DNA of 5,161 nt from positions 2,282 to 7,442 of the forward strand of contig DQGF01000061.1 in the NCBI GenBank assembly GCA_003525045.1, given 5' to 3'. The translations under genes and the position numbers were made by a program. Numbering within the stretch: the first letter of the stretch is position 1; every line of letters starts with the position of its first letter. The DNA is from Pseudomonas sp. (GTDB lineage Bacteria > Pseudomonadota > Gammaproteobacteria > Pseudomonadales > Pseudomonadaceae). A model generated the notes under the pieces. The model did not search any database. It saw only the letters and a list, made by a program, of their open reading frames with translations, and was not told the DNA's origin. Shown piece after piece: positions 1-5,120 of this stretch.

Positions 1-40
1 GGAGCTGCCGAAGGCTCGGGCCGCGTTCGGACGATCTTAG
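1..40. repeat. Edge of a Pseudomonas-type intergenic repeat (REP-like)
   Basis: The stretch just downstream of the DUF1989 stop contains a bulged hairpin: GAGC (2-5) pairs with GCTC (14-17), C8 pairs with G13 around CGAA, and TG (6-7) is bulged. On the minus strand the loop reads TTCG, a stable tetraloop. The sequence resembles, from memory, a repeat that is common between genes in fluorescens-group Pseudomonas, and it is probably cut by the window edge. It lies 7 bp or more past the stop of the minus-strand gene and may help end or stabilise that transcript. No real T-tract follows, so it is not called a terminator. Copy number was not checked. Confidence 0.5.
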
Positions 41-46
41 CGCTTT

Positions 47-898
47 TTATTGCTCCCAATCCGCCTTGGCAATGTGCAACCCATGCATCCCCTTGTACGC
101 CGCACGCTCCGGCTGGCTCCAGCCCGCAAGCAATGAATCCTCCAACCGATAAATCTCCACCCCTAGCGGCCGACACACGCTCAGTGGATCCTGCGCATCC
201 GGCCCCCACATGGCCAGCGACAGATCGCCGCCCGGGCAGGTCGACAGCGCACACAGCAGATCGATTTCGGCAAAGAACTCCAGGTAATCGCCCTTCTGCG
301 CCGGACAGGCTTTCATGAAGTACATGTCGTCGTGATTCAGACCGGTGCACTGGAAAATGTTCAGCACGTCATGCACGTCGAACTCGGTCAAGCCATGGGG
401 CAACACCGCACGAGTCAGGTTCGAATGACAGTGATGATGAAAGTCTTCGCCCGTGAGCATTTTGTTCACATAAGGATCGCAACGGGTGCCGAGCAAATCG
501 TGCAGGCGACCACCGTGCTCGTCGATCCCGTAACCGGCCAGGCTGTCATCGGTGATGGTCACCAGCGGCCGTAAAAACGGCAGGTTCGACCAGAGCCGGT
601 CATGGGTACTGACATGCGCGCCCTGGAGCTGTCGGGTGCGTGCCGCCCACAAGCGTTCTCGCGGGTCATTGGCGTTCCACACATTGAAATCCCCGACTTG
701 CGGCCCGACCGGCGTAGTCACGCGAAACACATGCCCGGCCGGCACCTTCCACGCCCGCCCGGTGCGGATCGGCACTTCAAAAGCCTCGATCAGGGTGCGC
801 CCGTCCTTCGTATCGCGGATCCGTTCGTAGAACGCGGTGTCCACCTGCAAGGCCGAGCCTTTGCTGACTTGATAGGCCGCCGGATAGTCTTTGTACAT
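47..898 (-). CDS. DUF1989 / urea carboxylase-associated family protein
   Basis: The 283-residue product matches the DUF1989 family by pattern. Seen features are an N-terminal segment RAWKVPAGHVFRV (48-60), VGPQVGDFNVW (64-74), RCDPY (139-143), a histidine-rich HHHCHSN (154-160), NIFQC (180-184), KGDYLEF (202-208) and STCPGGD (219-225). The Cys, His and Asp residues of these motifs are the likely metal or catalytic residues; there are seven cysteines in all. Known family members include proteins encoded beside urea carboxylase and the CgdA/CgdB carboxyguanidine deiminase subunits, so hydrolysis of a C-N bond in an amidine or urea-like compound is a fair inference, but the substrate is unknown. 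No signal peptide is seen, so it should be cytoplasmic. The start is backed by GAGG (906-909) 7 nt upstream. It follows the GntR gene by 13 bp and is surely co-transcribed with it. There is no carboxylase, transporter or second DUF1989 gene in view. Confidence 0.85.
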   Translation of the reverse strand: MYKDYPAAYQVSKGSALQVDTAFYERIRDTKDGRTLIEAFEVPIRTGRAWKVPAGHVFRVTTPVGPQVGDFNVWNANDPRERLWAARTRQLQGAHVSTHDRLWSNLPFLRPLVTITDDSLAGYGIDEHGGRLHDLLGTRCDPYVNKMLTGEDFHHHCHSNLTRAVLPHGLTEFDVHDVLNIFQCTGLNHDDMYFMKACPAQKGDYLEFFAEIDLLCALSTCPGGDLSLAMWGPDAQDPLSVCRPLGVEIYRLEDSLLAGWSQPERAAYKGMHGLHIAKADWEQ

Positions 899-911
899 GG
901 CACATCCTCAA

Positions 912-1565
912 TCAGTGATGGGAAATCGGGGCAAGCATCTGCAGCAGGAGCTGCTCGGAATCGTCGAGATACAGGCTCATGGCGTCCTCGGCCGCACGCT
1001 TGTCGCCCTCGGCCAGCCATTCATGGATCTGCCGGTCACGCGCCAGCCAAGGCGCCTGAAATTGCGATTCGTCAGGCGCGGTGCAGAACACCAGACGCAA
1101 TTGCGCGACGACATTGGTGAAAAACTCATCGAACATAGGGCTGCGCAGTAACCCCACTATGTGTTGATGAAACGCCAGGCTATGGGTACCGACAGCGCGC
1201 CAATCCTCACGCTCCCGGGCCAACTCGGTGGCTTCCAGGGCTTCGAGCATCCGGTCGGACTGATAGTCGCGCAACGGCTGACTCGCACTGATGGCTTGCA
1301 ACTCCAGGGTGCGACGTACGTTAAACAAATCCCGCACATCCTCGACGCCCAGCCGACGAACCATCACCCCCCTGTTGCGCACATAACGGGTCAGACCTTC
1401 CTGCCCCAGGCGATGCAGCGCTTCGCGAATAGTGTTACGAGACGCGTTGTAGACCGACACCAGCTCGTTTTCTACCAGTGCCATGCCGGGCAGCAAGCGA
1501 CCGCCAATAATGTCGGCACGCAACTCCAACGTAATGTGGTCGGCCAGGGACAATCCACTGCTCAT
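912..1565 (-). CDS. GntR-family transcriptional regulator, FCD (FadR-like) type
   Basis: This 217-residue protein has an N-terminal winged helix (about 7-71), with the recognition-helix stretch NASRNTIREALHRLGQEGL (40-58) and the wing NRGVMVRRL (64-72), followed by an all-helical FCD ligand-binding domain (about 75-210). FCD domains usually bind a carboxylate through a metal held by Asp and His residues. Here AFHQHI (131-136) and QIHEWLAEGD (179-188) supply histidines, but the position four before His133, commonly Asp, is Ser129. A TTG further upstream (1592) would add nine residues, but the ATG at 1565 has AAGG (1574-1577) 8 nt upstream and is preferred; the longer start would also place the operator inside the gene. 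It is the first gene of a unit with the DUF1989 gene and probably represses that unit until a small ligand binds. Ligand identity cannot be read from the sequence. Confidence 0.9.
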   Translation of the reverse strand: MSSGLSLADHITLELRADIIGGRLLPGMALVENELVSVYNASRNTIREALHRLGQEGLTRYVRNRGVMVRRLGVEDVRDLFNVRRTLELQAISASQPLRDYQSDRMLEALEATELAREREDWRAVGTHSLAFHQHIVGLLRSPMFDEFFTNVVAQLRLVFCTAPDESQFQAPWLARDRQIHEWLAEGDKRAAEDAMSLYLDDSEQLLLQMLAPISHH

Positions 1566-1741
1566 AGTTGTTACCTTGTAATTGTTCAACAATCCTCAAT
1601 CAACAAGTAATCACTATTCGTGCCAATTAATTGAAAACTACAAGACGAAGTTGGACGCATCTGCATGCTTTTTAGCAGTAGAAGTACAGTCACCATTTAA
1701 TTTTCATTGGTTAATATGGTGCATTGTTGCGGAGATTCGAA
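1566..1741. promoter_or_regulatory. AT-rich divergent control region between gntR-type and tetR-type genes
   Basis: These 176 bp must hold the promoters of both divergent regulator genes. They are clearly richer in A and T than the flanking genes. Seen inside are the GntR-style palindrome at 1581-1593 (listed separately), a perfect 10-bp palindrome CAATTAATTG (1624-1633), and an inverted repeat with arms CACCATTTAA (1691-1700) and TTAATATGGTG (1711-1721), which pair after a one-base slip. The second repeat sits about 20 to 50 bp before the TetR start and overlaps the only passable -10 box for that gene (TAATAT, 1712-1717), so it is a candidate TetR operator. No convincing -35 box was found for either gene. 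Confidence 0.5.
1581..1593. promoter_or_regulatory. Candidate operator for the GntR regulator (ATTGTTCAACAAT)
   Basis: ATTGTT and AACAAT are perfect inverted arms around one central base. The core TTGT-N3-ACAA fits the T-N-GT-Nx-AC-N-A pattern known for operators of FCD-type GntR proteins. It starts 4 bp upstream of the AAGG ribosome binding site of the adjacent GntR gene, a good place for autorepression. A second copy of the half-site TCAACAA lies at 1600-1606, 14 bp from the one at 1586-1592. Six matched pairs at a given point have a chance of about 1 in 4000, so one in a 176-bp gap is unlikely to be accidental. Binding itself is inferred. Confidence 0.65.
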
Positions 1742-2299
1742 ATGCGTTACTCGCAGGACCATAAAGCTCAGACCCACAAACGTATTATCGAGGAAGCATC
1801 AGCGCGTTTTCGTCGCGACGGTATTGGCGCAACCGGCCTGCAGCCGCTGATGAAAGCGTTAGGTTTGACTCACGGCGGCTTCTACTCGCATTTCAAGTCC
1901 AAGGACGAACTGGTAGAAAAAGCCCTGCAAGCCGCGGGTGATCAGGTAGACGTTATTTGCGCCGAACTGTTTGCCCAGGATCAACCGCTGGAAACATTCA
2001 TTGATGCCTATTTGTCTGAATGGCACCAGACTTCACCGGATGAAGGTTGTCCGCTGCCGACCATGTCGTCGGAACTCGGCCTGCGCGGGCGGCCAAGTCC
2101 GACCTCTGACGCGGTGCTCAATGCACGGCTCGACCAAGTGCAAGCCACCCTCGAAAGCGAGGACGCCGCCGACCGCGCCATCGTCATCATGTCGACCCTG
2201 GTCGGGGCGCTGCTGCTATCGCGCAGTGTCGAAAATCCGCAGTTCGCCCAGCGGATTCTCGACATCACGCGCGCCTATCTCAAACGAACCCGAGATTAA
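1742..2299 (+). CDS. TetR/AcrR-family transcriptional regulator
   Basis: The 185-residue product has the usual TetR layout. An N-terminal DNA-binding domain carries RIIEEASARFRRDGIGATGL (14-33) and the helix-turn-helix up to THGGFYSHFKSKDELV (43-58), the family signature. An all-helical ligand and dimer domain follows, with GCPLPTMSSELGLRG (102-116), a stretch often seen in TetR proteins encoded near dehydrogenases. The ATG at 1742 is chosen because GGAG (1731-1734) lies 7 nt upstream; a TTG at 1724 would add six residues and has no ribosome binding site. The gene is divergent from the GntR regulator and convergent with fabF, its stop overlapping the fabF stop by 4 bp. It probably represses itself and may control the SDR-fabF pair. 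The ligand is unknown. Confidence 0.9.
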   Translation: MRYSQDHKAQTHKRIIEEASARFRRDGIGATGLQPLMKALGLTHGGFYSHFKSKDELVEKALQAAGDQVDVICAELFAQDQPLETFIDAYLSEWHQTSPDEGCPLPTMSSELGLRGRPSPTSDAVLNARLDQVQATLESEDAADRAIVIMSTLVGALLLSRSVENPQFAQRILDITRAYLKRTRD

Positions 2300-3570
2300 C
2301 CCTGCCAGCGTTTGAACAGCACGCTGGCATTGACCCCGCCAAACCCGAAGCCATTGGACAGCGCGTACTCGATGGCCATCGGCCGCGCCTGACCATGGAC
2401 GATGTCCACGCCCTGGCTAGCGGGGTCCGGGTTATCGAAATTGAGGGTGGCCGGCACGACTTGGTCGCGAATCGCCAACAGCGTGAAGATCGCCTCGATG
2501 CCACCTGCCGCACCGAGCAAATGCCCAGTGGCAGATTTGGTCGATGTCACCGCAATTTTGTTTTCCGTGCCGAACACTGCCTTGATGGCGGCCAGCTCAC
2601 CGAGGTCGCCAATCGGCGTCGAGGTTGCGTGGGCATTGAGATGCTGCACCTGCGCAGGTGAAATGCCCGCCTGGGCCAACGCCAGCGACATTGCCCGTTG
2701 CGCACCGCTGCCATCCTCGGGGCCTGCGGTCAGATGATAGGCATCGGCGCTGGTGCCGTAGCCGACCAGCTCGGCCAGCGGTTGCGCGCCGCGAGCCAGG
2801 GCATGCTCCAGGGATTCGATCACCAACAGACCGGAGCCCTCGCCCATGACGAAGCCATCGCGACCGCTGTCGAACGGCCGCGAAGCACGCTCCGGGGTGT
2901 CGTTGTAAGCACTGGACAAGGCGCGAGCCGCAGCAAACCCGGCCAGACTGACGCGTTCGATCGCCGCTTCCGCGCCGCCACACACCGCAATGTCAGCCTC
3001 GCCGCAACGAATCAACCGCGCCGCATCACCAATCGCCTGAACCCCGGCCGCGCACGCCGTCACCGGAGCACCCAACGGCCCCTTGAAACCGTGCTGAATC
3101 GACACATGACCCGCGGCCAGGTTGACCAGAAACGACGGAATGGTGAACGGCGACAAGCGCCGCGGCCCCCGACTGTCAGTGGTACGCACCGCATCGGCAA
3201 TCGCGCCGAAACCGCCCACACCGGAACCGATAATGGTCGCGGTACGTTCCTGGGCATTGGCGTCCTGCGCCTGCCAACCCGCTTGCTCGAGCGCCTGACG
3301 AGCCGCCTCCATGGCAAACAGAATGAAGCGGTCCATCTTCTTCTGCTCTTTGGGCGCGGTTGCCCGATCCGGGTCAAATCCCGCCTCGGCATCCTCAGCC
3401 AGGGTCGGGACTGCGCCACCCACCCTGGTCGGCAGATCCGCAACCACCTCGTCAGGTAAATTGCGCACCCCTGAACGCCCCGCCAACAAACGCCCCCAGA
3501 CAGCTTCGACACCGCTACCCAACGGAGACACCAGGCCCATGCCTGTAACAACCACTCGACGAACACTCAT
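2296..3570 (-). CDS. fabF: Beta-ketoacyl-ACP synthase II (FabF-type, probable paralogue)
   Basis: This 424-residue thiolase-fold enzyme should condense an acyl chain with malonyl-ACP, with loss of CO2, in the cytoplasm. The Cys-His-His triad is complete: Cys173 in VTACAAG, His314 in NAHATSTPIGD (312-322) and His350 in KSATGHLLGAAG (345-356), with conserved Lys345. FDSGRDGFVMGEGSG (233-247), DAYHLT (276-281) and the GFGFGG gating loop (407-412) also match FabF. It is about ten residues longer than E. coli FabF; part of the extra length falls near 55-75, ahead of PKEQKKMDRF. After the active Cys it reads AAGVQAIG where housekeeping FabF usually has ATGAHAIG. No acpP, fabD or fabG is adjacent, so it is probably a second fabF (similar to what is called fabF2 in P. 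aeruginosa) rather than the main one. GAGG (3581-3584) lies 10 nt before the start. It follows the SDR gene by 32 bp, so the two likely share a transcript. Confidence 0.9.
   Translation of the reverse strand: MSVRRVVVTGMGLVSPLGSGVEAVWGRLLAGRSGVRNLPDEVVADLPTRVGGAVPTLAEDAEAGFDPDRATAPKEQKKMDRFILFAMEAARQALEQAGWQAQDANAQERTATIIGSGVGGFGAIADAVRTTDSRGPRRLSPFTIPSFLVNLAAGHVSIQHGFKGPLGAPVTACAAGVQAIGDAARLIRCGEADIAVCGGAEAAIERVSLAGFAAARALSSAYNDTPERASRPFDSGRDGFVMGEGSGLLVIESLEHALARGAQPLAELVGYGTSADAYHLTAGPEDGSGAQRAMSLALAQAGISPAQVQHLNAHATSTPIGDLGELAAIKAVFGTENKIAVTSTKSATGHLLGAAGGIEAIFTLLAIRDQVVPATLNFDNPDPASQGVDIVHGQARPMAIEYALSNGFGFGGVNASVLFKRWQG
2303..2329. other. Stem-loop in the convergent 3' ends of tetR-type gene and fabF
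   Basis: TGCCAGCG (2303-2310) and CGCTGGCA (2322-2329) form a perfect 8-bp stem with an 11-nt loop. It begins 4 nt past the TetR stop and lies within the last codons of fabF. Neither side has a T-tract, so it is not a normal intrinsic terminator, but it could cap the 3' end of the tetR transcript. One or two such stems are expected by chance in 5 kb; the position is what makes it notable. Confidence 0.4.
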
Positions 3571-3602
3571 ACTGCAATTACCTCAAGCCAATGAATGGCA
3601 CC

Positions 3603-4397
3603 TCACTTGTAACGCGAGGCGGCCTTGCTTTTGGAAAGGTTCGGCGCCATCACAAGACGCGCCGCAACGAAAGCATCCCAGTCGGCGGCATCCGGCAACG
3701 AGGGGATGGTGACCAACTCACCCTGGTCCAGACCCGACAACGCCGCATCGACCATCTCCCCCGCCTCCATCACCATCTCCGCAGGGATCTGGGTAGCATC
3801 GATACCGGAGCGCTCCCAGATCTCGGTGCGTGTTACACCAGGCAACACGGCTTGAACCTTGACCCCGGTGCCATCCAGCTCGGCGTTCAACGACTGGGTC
3901 AGACTTAACACATAAGCCTTGCTGGCGCTGTAAGTTGCATTGAAGCGCTCGGGAAACAAGGCCACCACCGAGCCGATATTGATGATCGTGCCCCGTCCCG
4001 CCTTGGCAAAACCAGCCGCCGCCGCCGAAGCCAATCGCGTGACCGTCGTAACGTTCAGCGAAATCAATCGCTCCAACTGATCCATGTCGGCATTGGCCAA
4101 CAAGCCATCAGCCGCAACACCGGCGTTATTCAGCAGCAAGCTGATACTGGAATCGCTACGCAGACGCTGCTCGAGCTTCAACACATCATTCTTCTGCGTC
4201 AGATCAGCCTTGAGCACCTCAACCTGAACGCCATGCTCGGCCCGCAACTTGCTCGCCGCCGCTTCCAGCCGCTCCTGATCGCGAGCGACCAACAACAAAT
4301 CAAAACCACGCGCCGCCAAGCGCTCGGCGTAGATGGCGCCGATGCCGGAAGAGGCACCGGTGACGAGGGCTGTGCCTTGGGTCTGGACAGAATTCAT
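3603..4397 (-). CDS. Short-chain dehydrogenase/reductase (classical SDR)
   Basis: The 264-residue product is a classical Rossmann-fold SDR of normal length. The cofactor motif TGASSGIG is at 13-20, and the end of the second strand reads LLLVARD (34-40) with Arg39, which favours NADPH. NNAG is at 90-93. The catalytic set is Asn115, Ser143, Tyr156 and Lys160 (YSASK), followed by LPGVTRTEIW (185-194). It should interconvert a ketone or aldehyde and an alcohol; the substrate is not evident. FabG-like reduction of a 3-ketoacyl chain is possible given the fabF neighbour, but the sequence looks more like the general DltE-like SDR group than true FabG. The ATG at 4397 has AGGAG (4405-4409) 7 nt upstream; a TTG at 4451 would add 18 residues, lacks support and is rejected. 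It is the first gene of the unit, with fabF 32 bp downstream. Confidence 0.9.
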   Translation of the reverse strand: MNSVQTQGTALVTGASSGIGAIYAERLAARGFDLLLVARDQERLEAAASKLRAEHGVQVEVLKADLTQKNDVLKLEQRLRSDSSISLLLNNAGVAADGLLANADMDQLERLISLNVTTVTRLASAAAAGFAKAGRGTIINIGSVVALFPERFNATYSASKAYVLSLTQSLNAELDGTGVKVQAVLPGVTRTEIWERSGIDATQIPAEMVMEAGEMVDAALSGLDQGELVTIPSLPDAADWDAFVAARLVMAPNLSKSKAASRYK

Positions 4398-4475
4398 GAC
4401 AATGCTCCTGGAGAGAAGAGGCTCGAAGGAAAGACAAACGCCCGGGTTCAAAACGCTTCAGCGGACAATCAATTT

Positions 4476-4481
4476 ATTATA
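4476..4481 (-). promoter_or_regulatory. -10 box TATAAT of the SDR-fabF unit
   Basis: A perfect TATAAT lies in an AT-rich patch on the minus strand, placing a transcript start near 4469 and a leader of about 70 nt before the SDR start. No good -35 box is found at 16-18 bp, which would suit a promoter needing an activator or one held weak. The box is the left arm of a short inverted repeat ATTAT-AGGC-ATAAT (4476-4489), which could be part of an operator. Confidence 0.5.
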
Positions 4482-4563
4482 GGCATAATCTAATGTAAAT
4501 ATGATAGCCGTAATTTTCCTTGTGCTGACGGAAGGCGCGCCGTCGTGACCGCTCACCAGACGC

Positions 4564-4587
4564 AAAAAAGCCGGTCAAATGACCGGC
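4564..4587 (-). terminator. Intrinsic terminator of the comEA-like gene
   Basis: On the minus strand GCCGGTC (4587-4581), a 4-nt loop and GACCGGC (4576-4570) form a 7-bp GC-rich stem followed at once by six T (4569-4564). It begins about 20 nt after the comEA-like stop codon. This is a textbook rho-independent terminator and it isolates the gene from the SDR-fabF unit. Confidence 0.92.
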
Positions 4588-4608
4588 CCCTGACGCTGAC
4601 TTAAAAGC

Positions 4609-4944
4609 TTAGTTCACTTCAAGCTTCTCGCGATTCTTATCCAGAAGGGCTTTACCAATCCCCTTGACCTCGAGCAACTCGTCCACTGACGAAAACGCTC
4701 CATTACTCTCACGATACGCAACAATCGCCCTGGCCTTGGCCTCCCCGATACCGGACAACTCGCTTTGCAGGGTCGGCGCATCCGCCTTGTTGAGATCGAC
4801 TTTGCCAGACTGTGCCTTGGGGGCCATTTGTTGCACCTGGGGTGCATTGCCAGCTTCGGGCTTGACTGCTGGCGCAGCAACGGCGGCGATAGAGGCGCAG
4901 GTGAGCAGGGCAAAAACCAGAGAATAGAAGTAGCCAGTACGCAT
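4609..4944 (-). CDS. comEA: ComEA-like secreted helix-hairpin-helix DNA-binding protein
   Basis: This 111-residue protein starts with a Sec signal peptide (1 to about 24; hydrophobic SLVFALLTCASIAAVAA), then a Pro/Gln/Ala-rich linker (25-47), and ends with the ComEA-type double helix-hairpin-helix domain (48-111). That domain shows VDLNKADAPTLQSELSGIG (49-67) and SVDELLEVKGIGKALLDKNREKL (86-108), with GIG hairpins at 65-67 and 95-97. In naturally competent Gram-negative bacteria such proteins bind incoming DNA in the periplasm and act as a ratchet for uptake; Pseudomonas strains carry them even where competence is not shown. Start choice: GGAG (4954-4957) lies 9 nt before the ATG at 4944, whereas the ATG at 4959 has no ribosome binding site and would put charged residues ahead of the signal peptide. 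It is monocistronic, with its own promoter candidate and terminator. In P. aeruginosa a similar gene lies downstream of wbpM (from memory); whether that holds here is beyond the window. Confidence 0.88.
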   Translation of the reverse strand: MRTGYFYSLVFALLTCASIAAVAAPAVKPEAGNAPQVQQMAPKAQSGKVDLNKADAPTLQSELSGIGEAKARAIVAYRESNGAFSSVDELLEVKGIGKALLDKNREKLEVN

Positions 4945-4974
4945 AAAATGACGCTCCATGACATCGATTGGGAA

Positions 4975-4996
4975 AGCAGCTTTTTCCGAAGCTGCT
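4975..4996 (-). other. Stem-loop in the comEA-like leader
   Basis: AGCAGCTT and AAGCTGCT form a perfect 8-bp stem with a 6-nt loop, ending 30 nt before the start codon. If the promoter at 5002-5029 is right, transcription would begin at or next to the first base of the stem, giving an mRNA with a hairpin at its 5' end, a known way to slow decay. It lacks a proper T-tract (only TTT), so it is a poor terminator. Confidence 0.45.
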
Positions 4997-5001
4997 CTTC
5001 A

Positions 5002-5029
5002 AACTTAGGCGATGTGGTGGAGCTGTCAA
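5002..5029 (-). promoter_or_regulatory. Sigma-70 promoter candidate for the comEA-like gene
   Basis: On the minus strand a perfect -35 box TTGACA (5029-5024) is followed after 16 bp by TAAGTT (5007-5002), which keeps the three most conserved -10 positions (T1, A2, T6). The predicted start is near 4995, leaving a leader of about 50 nt. The weak -10 keeps confidence moderate. Confidence 0.5.
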
Positions 5030-5061
5030 AAATGTGTCGGTTACAGGATATGTTGTGAGGA

Positions 5062-5098
5062 CGGAGGCAAAGCCAGCGCTTTGCAGCGTAGCCCTCCG
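5062..5098. repeat. Large bulged inverted repeat
   Basis: Outer arms CGGAGG (5062-5067) and CCTCCG (5093-5098) enclose inner arms CAAAGC (5068-5073) and GCTTTG (5078-5083) around a CAGC loop, with nine unpaired bases on one side. The shape is like REP-type elements or a terminator stem for a gene entering from the right, but no T-tract follows on either strand. Whether it is repeated in the genome was not tested. Confidence 0.45.
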
Positions 5099-5120
5099 AA
5101 GGCATCTCGATCGCGAAGTG

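Noticed and set aside
904..914. An 11-bp repeat ATCCTCAATCA also found at 1592-1602
   Set aside because: In a 5-kb window a few exact 11-bp repeats are expected by chance, and one copy is explained by a ribosome binding site plus a stop codon.
1566..1592. TTG start at 1592 for the GntR regulator
   Set aside because: The ATG at 1565 has AAGG at 8 nt, while the TTG has no properly spaced ribosome binding site and would place the operator inside the gene.
602..1610. Plus-strand open frames across the DUF1989 and GntR genes (for example 602-1120 and 1161-1610)
   Set aside because: They are antisense to two well-supported genes, have no family features and lack convincing ribosome binding sites.
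1610..1626. Sigma-54-like element TTGGCACG on the minus strand before the GntR gene
   Set aside because: The -24 half matches well, but the required GC at -12 reads GA, and no enhancer-binding regulator is nearby.
2698..3459. Plus-strand open frame of 253 residues antisense to fabF
   Set aside because: It lies wholly within fabF, whose triad and family motifs are intact; the antisense product has no recognisable domain and is rich in Arg and Pro, as expected of a GC-rich shadow frame.
2296..4397. Polyketide or aryl-polyene type biosynthetic cluster around the FabF-type gene
   Set aside because: No ACP, chain-length factor, acyltransferase or thioesterase is present; two genes do not make such a cluster.
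4398..4451. TTG start at 4451 for the SDR
   Set aside because: The ATG at 4397 has a strong AGGAG at 7 nt and gives the usual short lead into TGASSGIG; the extra 18 residues do not look like an SDR N-terminus.
4609..4944. Lipoprotein signal (Cys16 in LLTC) in the ComEA-like protein
   Set aside because: The residue before Cys is Thr rather than Gly/Ala/Ser, and the hydrophobic segment continues past it to a standard AVAA cleavage site.
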